Source: Anaerolineaceae bacterium
Lineage (GTDB): Bacteria; Chloroflexota; Anaerolineae; Anaerolineales; Anaerolineaceae
DNA length: 64,000 bases
Assembly (NCBI GenBank): GCA_030653365.1
Contig: JAURZL010000005.1
Location: forward strand, 185,469-249,468
Reading direction: 5' to 3'
This document shows positions 35,324-42,616 of the stretch, in pieces. The position numbers and the translations under genes are program-made. Below the pieces are notes generated by a model. It worked only from the letters and a program-made list of their open reading frames with translations, did no database searches and was not told the DNA's origin. The number at the start of each line of letters is the position of its first letter. Positions within the stretch are counted from its first letter, which is position 1.

Positions 35324-36349
35324 TTAAACGAGTCTACCTACCAGTTTCTCATCATTGAGAATTCTTAAGATATTGATGTAATCACCAGTGCGCGATTTGC
35401 TGCTGGCAGAAGCACTTCCGGCGGCGGTATGGGGGGTGATGACCAGGTTGGATTGCGGTTGGCGGGCAATCGGCAGCAGTGGGCTGTCTTTGGCAATGGG
35501 TTCATAGGTAAATGTATCCACTGCAGCACCGTAGAGATGTCCGCTGGCAAGGGCGTCAGCAAGTGCCTGATCATTCACAACACCACTACCACCACAACTG
35601 ACAAAACAGGATCCCGGTTTCATTTTTGCGAAAAATTCTGCATCAAGCGTCTGCGATGTCTCAGGGAAGTAGGGCAGTAACATACAAAGAAAATCACTTT
35701 TTGCGAGCAATTCTTCCTGGGTTGCGAAGCTGATGTTCAATTCCTGCTCCGCTTCTTCCGGCAATCGATTGCGTTTGTTATACAGAATATGACAACCATA
35801 TCCCTGCAGACGCCGGGCTAGTTCGTTTCCAATTTCACCAAAACCAAGGATGCCAACGGTTGATTCCCACAGCCCCAGCAGGTTTTCCCGTTCCGTCCAG
35901 TTATAAGCGAAGTAGTCCTCATCACACAGCCTGGAAGGGTGCACGAAATCATCAGCCAGAGTGGTCAGGTCCATGACTTCACGCAGACGTTTTGCCAGGG
36001 AAAGAATCTGAAGAACCATGTGTTCTGCCACCATGATGCAGCTCTGTACTGGTAAATAACAGACAGGAATACCAGCTTTTTTGGCTGCTTTAAGATCAAT
36101 ATCATATGTTTGCGAGCCAAGACGCTGGATTAATTGAAGGCCTTTTCCTGCCTGGATGATATCAGCATCAATTTCACCAGACCTTTCCGAAATCAGGAAT
36201 TTTTTTCCTGGCAGGGAGGCAATGATTTCTTCTTTGGAAGGGGAACGCAGCATGCTTATTTCAAGTTCTTCCGGCGCTGCTTCCAATGCAGTCTGCTGGT
36301 GGCGTTCACCACGGTGGGTAATAAAAAGCGTGGGATATTTTTGAGTCAT
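35324..36349 (-). CDS. 2-hydroxyacid dehydrogenase-like protein lacking the usual catalytic Arg
   Basis: 341 residues of the D-isomer-specific 2-hydroxyacid dehydrogenase family. The Rossmann motif is GILGFGEIGNELA (about residue 165). The acidic residue (DTFTYEP) and the His (PHTAAG) are in place. Where the family has N-x-(A/S)-R-G-x-(L/V)-V-D/N, this protein reads CGGSGVVND, with Ser for Arg. AAGGAG upstream. Together with the UroD-like gene 56 bases upstream it forms a small operon. Could be a dehydrogenase with altered substrate handling or a non-catalytic NAD-binding protein. Confidence 0.82.
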   Translation of the reverse strand: MTQKYPTLFITHRGERHQQTALEAAPEELEISMLRSPSKEEIIASLPGKKFLISERSGEIDADIIQAGKGLQLIQRLGSQTYDIDLKAAKKAGIPVCYLPVQSCIMVAEHMVLQILSLAKRLREVMDLTTLADDFVHPSRLCDEDYFAYNWTERENLLGLWESTVGILGFGEIGNELARRLQGYGCHILYNKRNRLPEEAEQELNISFATQEELLAKSDFLCMLLPYFPETSQTLDAEFFAKMKPGSCFVSCGGSGVVNDQALADALASGHLYGAAVDTFTYEPIAKDSPLLPIARQPQSNLVITPHTAAGSASASSKSRTGDYINILRILNDEKLVGRLV

Positions 36350-36405
36350 ATACTCTCCTTAGAGACTGGATTTGATTATTTCAATGATAGCAATGATTTC
36401 TATAT

Positions 36406-37587
36406 TTAGTAAGTAATCAGACGCGCCTGTTGATACATTGCATTCAGGTTGGGGAAGGGTGTATGAGGAGCAAGATTATTCCCCTCGCGCAGCACAAACT
36501 TTCCCCCTTCCAAAACACCAGAAGAGAGGATCCGTTTGGTTTCCTGGCTGACTTCTTCCGGGGTTCCTTCTTTTAATATCATTACATTGGGTCCACCATG
36601 AATGGTGACATCCGGACCCAATTGCTGGCGAATTGCTCCAAAATCGATTGGGAAGCCAACTTCAAATTCATTTACGCCCAGCTCATCTTGCAGAGTCTTG
36701 AAATGTCGGCTAGCATCCCCACACAAATGGATTTTGAAATGTTCTCTGGTGATGACAGATTCTTTGTAATGTCTGAGGAGAGGAAGTAGAAACTGTTTCA
36801 GCATCTTGGTAGAGATCAGCTGAATTGCATCATCGGCATAGAATAATTCAGACCCCGGGAAAGGTAGATCAAAAAATTGGTGATACGCCTTTACCCGATG
36901 AATGGTTGCCTCGGATAGGTACTTAAGCAAATCATGTACATATTGTGGATCTTCATATAAATCGGTCATTAATTCATGACCACGCAAGGATACGGCGAGT
37001 GTGAAAATTCCGCCCGTCCAATATCCATAGGGTTCAATTCTAATGGGGCGGTCAAGATATGTGGGCTGGGCAGCCAAATATTCCTGCATTTCCTCATAAA
37101 TTTTCGTCGTGGTAGCATACCAGCCTGCCTTGAATGGATCCGGAAAGCCTTGATCGAAGAGGGCAAATTTTTTATCACCCGTCAGGATTGGCAGGGTGTC
37201 CGGTACCTGGTGCGCTATAAAATGAACCGGTGCACCAAAGTATGCAGCTTCATCAATATTCTGTACATCGATACGGATAGAGAATTCATCCGGTAAACCG
37301 ATCTGGTCATCACAGTAGGGTGCGACGTGATAAGCCCGCCAGACGGCTGCTTTTAGACTGAAATCGAGCATCACCCTGGCTTGTGTCATGTATTCCTGCA
37401 TGGAAACTGACTCGCCCGAGTTGAGATCATGATTGAAAATAAAGAATTGTGTGTTTGTTCCCAGCCCAACGGGTGGCCTTACAGGTTTTCCAGCCTTGAA
37501 TGCTTCCCACACTGCCTGGGCTTCCTGATTATGATCTCTGATGAATGTGGGTGATAACTCGGGACGAGAAAATATAGAATGAACCAT
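36406..37587 (-). CDS. Uroporphyrinogen decarboxylase-family protein (UroD/MtaA-like)
   Basis: 393 residues resembling the UroD TIM-barrel family that includes corrinoid methyltransferase partners (MtaA, CmuA) as well as true HemE. The C-terminal IHGGPNVMILKEGTPEEV and LCGDASRHF are typical of the UroD-like branch without porphyrin function. The track start at 37683 is improbable; AAGGGA points to ATG 37587. No corrinoid-binding protein is encoded nearby, so methyl transfer is not established. Expected cytoplasmic. Confidence 0.78.
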   Translation of the reverse strand: MVHSIFSRPELSPTFIRDHNQEAQAVWEAFKAGKPVRPPVGLGTNTQFFIFNHDLNSGESVSMQEYMTQARVMLDFSLKAAVWRAYHVAPYCDDQIGLPDEFSIRIDVQNIDEAAYFGAPVHFIAHQVPDTLPILTGDKKFALFDQGFPDPFKAGWYATTTKIYEEMQEYLAAQPTYLDRPIRIEPYGYWTGGIFTLAVSLRGHELMTDLYEDPQYVHDLLKYLSEATIHRVKAYHQFFDLPFPGSELFYADDAIQLISTKMLKQFLLPLLRHYKESVITREHFKIHLCGDASRHFKTLQDELGVNEFEVGFPIDFGAIRQQLGPDVTIHGGPNVMILKEGTPEEVSQETKRILSSGVLEGGKFVLREGNNLAPHTPFPNLNAMYQQARLITY

Positions 37588-37892
37588 AAATCCCTTAATT
37601 GAAATTATTCTTGTGGGTTTGCATAAACTCTGACTACATAAAGATACAGGATGTATCGGTAAAATGTCAAGTGATATTCCCATTTGTAAAGTGCTGCTAA
37701 AATCTTAATCAGAAATATGGAATTAATTCAGTATGATTAAATATCATTTAATCTGATCGAGGAATTTTATTCTTTCCTGGATACCAAAAACACCTGCTAA
37801 CGCCGGATGATTGAGATGGTACTGATATTCTTTTTCTAGAGAAATTGACCAAAAAATTTTCTGGAAAATTCCGCAAAGATTCTTAATCGAAA
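37588..37892. other. 305-base intergenic region upstream of the UroD-like gene
   Basis: Holds the UroD-like promoter (37641-37670) and A/T-rich DNA. The minus-strand ORF 37744-37953 overlaps the regulator in another frame and is not supported. Confidence 0.5.
37641..37670 (-). promoter_or_regulatory. Promoter of the UroD-like gene with an XRE half-site
   Basis: On the minus strand TTGACA (37665-37670), 18 bases, TATCTT (37641-37646). The plus-strand bases GTCAAGTGATA at 37666-37676 match one half (GTCAAGTAATA) of the palindrome at 38621-38637 with one change. Confidence 0.45.
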
Positions 37893-38513
37893 TTAGAAAA
37901 TGGGTGGCGTGATCACCGAGATCCAGGAAGCTTCCCGATCGACTGATGCACACATTAATTTTGTCAGTTGGTCGCCGTGGAAGGAGATCGAATCACCGGT
38001 TCTCAGAATATATTCTTCCTCATCCAGCCCAATCAAAACCTCACCGGAGAGGACATATATAAACTCCTCCGTTTCACTGCGCAATTTACGGGCGATATTT
38101 CCTGTGCCAGGAGAAGCGCGTCCAATGATGGCTTCCAGTTTGGTGCTCAGGTTGGGGACCAGAAGCTGATATTCCAAACCGGATGGCGGTAAGATTAAAC
38201 GCGGACGACAACCCGCGCGGACTACTGGTGAGTAAGACTTGGTGCGATCCACATCCTCGCAGGGTTCAGGATCGATATGCTCGTTAATATCTTCGAAATC
38301 GACAGGTGGTTCTTCTAAAAAGTGCATCATTGGTACATCTAATGCTTCAGCGATTCGCCGTAAGGAATCAATGGATACATTGGATGTTCCATGTTCGACC
38401 TGGCTGAGAAATGATGCGGTTAAATCGGTGCGCCGAGCGACTTCTCGTAAACTCAAACCACGTTCTTTCCGTAATTTGTTGAGTCGTTTGCCGGGGTTGT
38501 GATCTGGGGCCAT
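37893..38513 (-). CDS. XRE-family regulator with cupin domain
   Basis: 206 residues: helix-turn-helix at about 10-65 (LREVARRTDLTASFLSQVEH), an acidic linker (about 75-95) and a cupin from about 130 (ETEEFIYVLSGEVLIG). Same architecture as 13248-13784 and likely a ligand-responsive repressor. GAGG precedes the ATG. Its promoter overlaps a 17-bp palindrome, consistent with autoregulation; a half-site at the UroD-like promoter suggests the adjacent operon is its target (inference). Confidence 0.88.
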   Translation of the reverse strand: MAPDHNPGKRLNKLRKERGLSLREVARRTDLTASFLSQVEHGTSNVSIDSLRRIAEALDVPMMHFLEEPPVDFEDINEHIDPEPCEDVDRTKSYSPVVRAGCRPRLILPPSGLEYQLLVPNLSTKLEAIIGRASPGTGNIARKLRSETEEFIYVLSGEVLIGLDEEEYILRTGDSISFHGDQLTKLMCASVDREASWISVITPPIF

Positions 38514-38596
38514 TTTTACCTCGGTATTGGGAGATTGGGATTAAGGTTATAAGGGATGAATGAAGAATCTCTATGAAATACCCACATTATAATATT

Positions 38597-38625
38597 AGAT
38601 TATTATAGAATGTTCAGTAAGTCAA
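38597..38625 (-). promoter_or_regulatory. Promoter of the XRE-cupin regulator
   Basis: On the minus strand TTGACT (38620-38625), 17-base spacer, TAATCT (38597-38602). Overlaps the operator palindrome at 38621-38637. Confidence 0.5.
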
Positions 38626-38637
38626 GTAATACTTGAC
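38621..38637. promoter_or_regulatory. Operator palindrome at the XRE-cupin promoter
   Basis: GTCAAGTA-A-TACTTGAC, a perfect 8+1+8 inverted repeat covering the -35 box of the regulator's own promoter. Typical size and placement for an XRE-family dimer. Confidence 0.6.
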
Positions 38638-38659
38638 ATGAAAAAGTTCCAGAATTTCT

Positions 38660-38717
38660 ATTATTGGTATTCCAATAGGAAATTATTACCTTTGAAGATA
38701 ATTTGAATACCAATAAT
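38660..38717. terminator. Bulged long stem-loop downstream of the DUF5320 gene
   Basis: Outer 13-bp arms ATTATTGGTATTC (38660-38672) and GAATACCAATAAT (38705-38717); inner 7-bp arms 38680-38686 and 38698-38704; a 7-base bulge between them on one side. A competing small hairpin ATTGG-TATT-CCAAT is possible. A terminator or structured RNA; function unproven. Confidence 0.45.
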
Positions 38718-38728
38718 TAGTTTTCCCG

Positions 38729-38747
38729 AAGTTACCAGGAGTAACTT
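38729..38747. terminator. Small hairpin downstream of the DUF5320 gene
   Basis: 7-bp arms AAGTTAC and GTAACTT around CAGGA. Lies about 100 bases after the stop of the minus-strand gene at 38844-39107. Confidence 0.4.
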
Positions 38748-38843
38748 AACCTTATTAAATTTTCTCATAATCCCCATTTATAGATAAGTAGAGGATTTAA
38801 AAACTTTCCACCACGCAATGTTAAATGCGGCGAGGATCCTTTT

Positions 38844-39107
38844 TCATTCTTCTTTTTTATGGAGCATTTGTTTGATCTCGTCCAGCCGTTTTTCCAAAAA
38901 AGATTTCTCGTGTTCTAAGTCAACGATATCATCCTGTGGTGAGTAGGATGGTGCATTTCTTCCCCATCCAAACCAACCACGGCCAGACCAACCTCGACGA
39001 CCAAAACCACGACCATATTTCACGTCGGATCGATTATCACGGCAGGGACCAAACCCTCGGCCGCGAGGACCATCTCCATAAGGACCAGAACCATCAAAAC
39101 CAGGCAT
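38844..39107 (-). CDS. DUF5320-type small glycine/arginine-rich protein
   Basis: 87 residues: an N-terminal half rich in Gly, Arg and aromatic residues beginning MPGFDGSGPYGDGPRGRG, then a C-terminal coiled-coil helix (about 58-85). This pattern is characteristic of DUF5320 proteins, which are commonly found beside NifX-like and MinD-ferredoxin ATPase genes, as here. AAAGGAG precedes the ATG. Function unknown; a small metal-cofactor accessory protein is a reasonable guess. A plus-strand ORF (38936-39166) is its shadow. Confidence 0.8.
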   Translation of the reverse strand: MPGFDGSGPYGDGPRGRGFGPCRDNRSDVKYGRGFGRRGWSGRGWFGWGRNAPSYSPQDDIVDLEHEKSFLEKRLDEIKQMLHKKEE

Positions 39108-39148
39108 TTTATACTCCTTTTCTACCTTATCCTTTCAGAGGTTATCCC

Positions 39149-39544
39149 TTACTCAGAATGATTTGATTTGAACAAAAATAACAATTGAGCGATGGATTTT
39201 TGGTGTAACTCTAATTGTTGTTTCCAATTGATTAATGCTTGTATGCCGAGGTCAGTAATGGTATAAGTTCTCCTGGGTGGGCCCTGAGTCTCAAATGTGT
39301 CCCATGCAGATTGAATCCATTCCAGACCCTCCAACTCACGCAGCGTACGGTATACCACGCTGGGATGGATAGTGCCCATGTTCATCTGTTCCAGATCATT
39401 CAAAAGCGTATATCCATGCCGTTCTTTTTGACTGATCAATAGTAAAAGTGTTGGTTCTAACAAAGAAATGGTAAGTGGGGTGTGTTGGCTATGATGTTCA
39501 CTATGATGACCATTCATCGCCCATCCTCTACGTCTCCTCGGCAT
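39149..39544 (-). CDS. PadR-family transcriptional regulator
   Basis: 131 residues with the PadR winged helix (ERHGYTLLNDLEQ, then SVVYRTLRELEGLEWI and the beta wing RRTYTITDLG). A His-rich N-terminal tail (GHHSEHHSQH) could bind metal. GGAGG before the ATG. Divergent from the XRE-cupin-NifX gene, so it probably controls the metal-cofactor cluster, perhaps in response to metal or redox state (inference). Confidence 0.88.
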   Translation of the reverse strand: MPRRRRGWAMNGHHSEHHSQHTPLTISLLEPTLLLLISQKERHGYTLLNDLEQMNMGTIHPSVVYRTLRELEGLEWIQSAWDTFETQGPPRRTYTITDLGIQALINWKQQLELHQKSIAQLLFLFKSNHSE

Positions 39545-39563
39545 AAAAAACCTCCATCAATCA

Positions 39564-39573
39564 ACAATATTGT
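39564..39573. promoter_or_regulatory. Palindrome at the PadR promoter
   Basis: ACAATATTGT, a perfect 10-bp palindrome overlapping the -10 box of the PadR promoter; candidate autoregulatory site. Confidence 0.4.
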
Positions 39574-39597
39574 ATCAAACTATTCTCTAATAATCAA
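39569..39597 (-). promoter_or_regulatory. Promoter of the PadR gene
   Basis: On the minus strand TTGATT (39592-39597), 17-base spacer, TACAAT (39569-39574), 25 bases from the start codon. Confidence 0.6.
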
Positions 39598-39671
39598 TAG
39601 ATAATAAAGGAATACGTCACATAATTATCATCAAAATTGACGTCATTTATCATTATAATAAGACAAAACCA

Positions 39672-39699
39672 TTGTATTTTATCAATAATGTACTATAAT
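39672..39699 (+). promoter_or_regulatory. Promoter of the NifX-MinD cluster
   Basis: TTGTAT (39672-39677), 16-base spacer, TATAAT (39694-39699). Predicted start of transcription falls in the palindrome at 39702-39718. Confidence 0.6.
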
Positions 39700-39701
39700 A
39701 T

Positions 39702-39718
39702 TGGTATGAAATATACCA
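39702..39718. promoter_or_regulatory. Operator-like palindrome at the NifX-MinD cluster promoter
   Basis: TGGTAT-GAAAT-ATACCA, 6-bp arms around five bases, at the predicted transcription start. Candidate site for the XRE-cupin-NifX protein or PadR. Confidence 0.45.
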
Positions 39719-39736
39719 TCCTCATGGATAACCCAT

Positions 39737-40786
39737 ATGAACTTGTTATTTGATCAGAATGAAAACTTAACAGACCAGACACCTGCTGAAATGTTGGTAG
39801 GGCGTAATCTTCGTGATTTACGCAACCGGCGTGGGCTCTCATTGCGAGCTTTAGCAGAACGCAGTGGTTTGAATGTCAACACATTGAGTCTGGTAGAGAA
39901 TGGGAAATCCTCTCCTTCGGTAGGCACATTGCAACAATTAGCTCAAGCATTGGACGTACCAATCACCACTTTTTTTGAAACTGAGCAAGTTGAAAAACGG
40001 GTGGTTTTTACCCCAGCTGAACAAAGACCTTTTGCTGCATTTGGTAGCACGCAGATGCAGAATCTGGGAAAAGACCTGGCGGGCAAAGTAGTTCAGCCAT
40101 TTGTGGTTACATTGCAGCCAGGAATGGGAAGTGGTGACCGCATGATCGTACATACGGGGCATGAGTTTGTTTATTGTCTCGAGGGGAGTATTCATTATCA
40201 AATTGGCCAGGAGGAATTCAATTTACAACGAGGGGACAGTATTGTGTTTGAAGCGCATCTTCCACATTGTTGGGAAAACAAAGGGGAGGAAGTTGCACAA
40301 ATTTTGTTAACACTATATCCAACTGATGAACGGGAAGAGCCTGGAGGCAGGCACTTTTCACTTGATTACTTACAAAAGGAGATATCTATGAAGATCGCAG
40401 TAATAACCAGTGACGGAAAAACCATCGACCAACATTTCGGGAGGGCACCTTACTATCTTGTGGTGACTATCGAAGAAGGAAAAGTAACACAACAGGAATT
40501 GCGCGACAAAATGGGTCACAGACATTTTGTTGCACAACATGAGGAAAATGACCATGGTAGTGCAGGTCATGGCATGGATGCGGGATCCCATAAGAAACAT
40601 GCCAGCATGGCAGAAACCATTTCTGATTGCAAAGCCTTGATTTGTGGTGGAATGGGAATGGGTGCATATGAGAGCATGAGACAGTTCAATATTAAACCAA
40701 TCGTTACCGATTTGAGTGACATCGAGATTGCTGTGCAGGCTTTTATCGATGGAAAATTAATCGATCATACAGAACTTTTACATTAA
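39737..40786 (+). CDS. XRE-cupin regulator fused to a NifX/dinitrogenase-cofactor-type domain
   Basis: 349 residues. Residues about 20-80 are an XRE helix-turn-helix (LRALAERSGLNVNTLSLVEN), 115-195 a cupin (HTGHEFVYCLEGSIHY), and 218-349 a NifX/NafY/ORP-type domain starting MKIAVITSDGKTIDQHFG, with a His-rich insert (GHRHFVAQHEENDHGSAGHG) and GGMGMGAYESM. NifX-like domains bind iron-molybdenum or related clusters, so the protein could couple cofactor status to DNA binding. A strong ribosome site and in-frame ATG at the domain joint (40376-40390) may also yield the NifX part alone. Frame is continuous in the sequence given. Confidence 0.85.
   Translation: MNLLFDQNENLTDQTPAEMLVGRNLRDLRNRRGLSLRALAERSGLNVNTLSLVENGKSSPSVGTLQQLAQALDVPITTFFETEQVEKRVVFTPAEQRPFAAFGSTQMQNLGKDLAGKVVQPFVVTLQPGMGSGDRMIVHTGHEFVYCLEGSIHYQIGQEEFNLQRGDSIVFEAHLPHCWENKGEEVAQILLTLYPTDEREEPGGRHFSLDYLQKEISMKIAVITSDGKTIDQHFGRAPYYLVVTIEEGKVTQQELRDKMGHRHFVAQHEENDHGSAGHGMDAGSHKKHASMAETISDCKALICGGMGMGAYESMRQFNIKPIVTDLSDIEIAVQAFIDGKLIDHTELLH
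40376..40390 (+). promoter_or_regulatory. Internal ribosome-binding site and ATG at the XRE-cupin/NifX joint
   Basis: AAGGAG at 40376-40381, six bases, in-frame ATG at 40388-40390. Optimal geometry, better than that of the gene's own start at 39737. Suggests a nested 132-residue NifX-like product or a recent loss of the stop codon between two genes. Confidence 0.6.
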
Positions 40787-40910
40787 TAAAGCAAACTCAA
40801 TAGCTTTTTCTTTCCGTTGTAATCATTTTATTTTGGAAGGCAAAAGCTGTTCAAAATTAAAGGTAATTCGAATGAGTAAGGTAGATCTTTTCTGAAAGAA
40901 GAGGAGAATC

Positions 40911-41360
40911 GTGTATAAAAAAATATTATACGAGGATTTAGTAATAATTTTTGAGCTTCATCGTAAATACCTGGCTGGTGAGGAAGGTGGCGTATGCGCA
41001 GAATTGAGCGGAGGGGACTTCTATGGAACCGATTTTTCCAATGTCAATCTGGCTGGGGCGAACCTGGAAGCTTCCAGCTTTAAACGTTCCAATATTATGG
41101 GTATTAACCTGGAAGGTGCTAACCTGAAAGACGCCAATATGAAACGCGCTTGTTTCGCTAGTGCCAATTTACAAAAAGCGAATATGGAAGGTACATTCTT
41201 AAAAGGTTGTAATTTTGATGAAGCTGACCTTCGAGGAACCAATTTAAAAGGCGCCAGCATGGAAGATGCCTTTTTTGGTAATGCAAAATATGACAATGAA
41301 ACAATTTGGCCGGATGGTTTTGATCCTGTTAAAGCCGGGGCTATATTGATCGATAAATAG
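40911..41360 (+). CDS. Pentapeptide-repeat protein
   Basis: 149 residues, GTG start with GAGGAG at 40901-40906. From about residue 35 to 125 it consists of A(D/N)LXX-type repeats (DFSNVNLAGANLEASSFKRS, then ANLKDANMKRACF) that form a right-handed beta helix. The N-terminal 30 residues are helical and unrelated. No membrane segment. Its role in a metal-cofactor cluster is unknown; the fold usually acts as a binding surface or scaffold. Confidence 0.88.
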   Translation: MYKKILYEDLVIIFELHRKYLAGEEGGVCAELSGGDFYGTDFSNVNLAGANLEASSFKRSNIMGINLEGANLKDANMKRACFASANLQKANMEGTFLKGCNFDEADLRGTNLKGASMEDAFFGNAKYDNETIWPDGFDPVKAGAILIDK

Positions 41361-41390
41361 CATAGTCATCGTAAACTTATTGGAGGAAAA

Positions 41391-41729
41391 ATGAAAATCC
41401 TTATTTCATCGCAGGGGCAAAATTCAGATGGTCCGATCGACGATCGTTTTGGTCGCTGCCCATGGCTAATTAAATATGATACAGAAACAAACCAGATCGA
41501 AGCACTTGAAAACCCGGGATTTCGTCAATCGGGTGGAGCAGGCATCGCGGCTGCACAATTTGTTATTGATCAGGCGGCTGATGTCGTAATCAGTGGTGAT
41601 TTTGGTCCGCATGCAGCTCGTGCATTCGAAGCAAGTGATACCAAAATGTGTATTTTTAATGGTGATATTTCTACAGTTCAACAAGCAGTTGACAGTTTTC
41701 TGCAGGGAAAATTACCTGTTTTCCAGTAG
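41391..41729 (+). CDS. NifX/ORP-like iron-molybdenum-cluster-binding protein
   Basis: 112 residues: MKILISSQGQNSDGPIDDRFG, then GGAGIAAAQF and the VISGDFGPHAARAF loop, all typical of the NifX/NifB-C-terminal/ORP family. Such proteins bind or shuttle metal clusters. Followed after 17 bases by the first MinD ATPase gene, the usual pairing in ORP clusters. GGAGG upstream of the ATG. There are no nitrogenase genes, so a non-nitrogenase function is implied. Confidence 0.9.
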   Translation: MKILISSQGQNSDGPIDDRFGRCPWLIKYDTETNQIEALENPGFRQSGGAGIAAAQFVIDQAADVVISGDFGPHAARAFEASDTKMCIFNGDISTVQQAVDSFLQGKLPVFQ

Positions 41730-41746
41730 AACAGAATTAGAATTCT

Positions 41747-42616
41747 ATGAAAATTGCGGTGGCAAGTGGGAAAGGGGGGACGGGTAAGACAATGGTGGCA
41801 ACCAGTCTGGCACTCAGTTTGGTTGAAACAAACCAGGTAAAATTGTTGGATTGTGATGTGGAAGCACCGAATGCCCATTTATTTTTGCATCCGACCTTTA
41901 CACAGGAAGTTCCAGCCATCATTCGAATTCCAAAAATTGACCCCGAGCGGTGCACACTGTGTGGTAAATGTGTCGAAGTATGTCAGTTTAATGCTTTGGT
42001 GAAAGTTGGAAAAACCATCATGGTGTTTCCGCAACTCTGCCATGGTTGTGGCAGCTGCACCTGGAATTGTCCAGAAGGGGCTATTGAAGAGATCCCCAAT
42101 CCCATCGGCTTGATTGAAAAGGGACGTGCTTTTGCAGGAATCGATTTTACCCATGGAAAATTGACTCTGAGCGAACCGATGGCGACCCCGATCATTCGAC
42201 AGTTGAAAAAACTTGAGAAGTCAACAAATGGGACAATCACTATCTTAGATTCTCCACCAGGAGCCTCCTGTTCGGTCGTTGAAACAGTGCGGGGGGTTGA
42301 CTTTGTCATACTGGTGACAGAACCAACCCCATTTGGCTTACATGATCTCAAACAGATGTTGGGTATTCTGGAAGACATGCAGATTCGTTATGGGGTTGTG
42401 ATCAATCGAGAAGGAATCGGTAATGCCGAGGTGGATCGGTATTTAGAGCAAAGAGGAATACCTGTTTTAATGAGAATACCGTTTGATAAAGAAATCGCCA
42501 GAGGAATTGCCGCAGGAGAACCGCTGATAGCAATCAATCCGATTTACCGTGGAAAGTTTGTGAATTTATATCAAAAAATAAAACAAATAACTGAAAAAAG
42601 TGACGGCAGGTCATGA
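41747..42616 (+). CDS. MinD/Mrp-type ATPase with inserted double [4Fe-4S] ferredoxin (first)
   Basis: 289 residues. The deviant Walker A is GKGGTGKTMVATSLA (residues 8-22). A ferredoxin insert at about 65-115 carries CTLCGKCVEVC and CHGCGSCTWNC; the switch region ILDSPPGASCSV follows. This type of ATPase loads or transfers iron-sulfur or heterometal clusters, and pairs are encoded beside NifX-like ORP genes in sulfate reducers and other anaerobes. The stop overlaps the next start (ATGA), implying equimolar synthesis. Confidence 0.92.
   Translation: MKIAVASGKGGTGKTMVATSLALSLVETNQVKLLDCDVEAPNAHLFLHPTFTQEVPAIIRIPKIDPERCTLCGKCVEVCQFNALVKVGKTIMVFPQLCHGCGSCTWNCPEGAIEEIPNPIGLIEKGRAFAGIDFTHGKLTLSEPMATPIIRQLKKLEKSTNGTITILDSPPGASCSVVETVRGVDFVILVTEPTPFGLHDLKQMLGILEDMQIRYGVVINREGIGNAEVDRYLEQRGIPVLMRIPFDKEIARGIAAGEPLIAINPIYRGKFVNLYQKIKQITEKSDGRS

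Larger units (their letters stand above)
38514..38843. other. 330-base intergenic region with XRE promoter and clustered stem-loops
   Basis: Left part carries the XRE promoter and operator. Right part (38660-38747) carries two hairpins downstream of the DUF5320 gene. No ORF with support. Confidence 0.6.

Noticed and set aside
36406-37587. True uroporphyrinogen decarboxylase (hemE)
   Set aside because: No heme genes nearby and the sequence resembles the non-porphyrin UroD-like branch.
40911-41360. Qnr-type fluoroquinolone resistance protein
   Set aside because: Only the generic pentapeptide fold is shared; length and loops do not match Qnr, and the context is metal-cofactor assembly.
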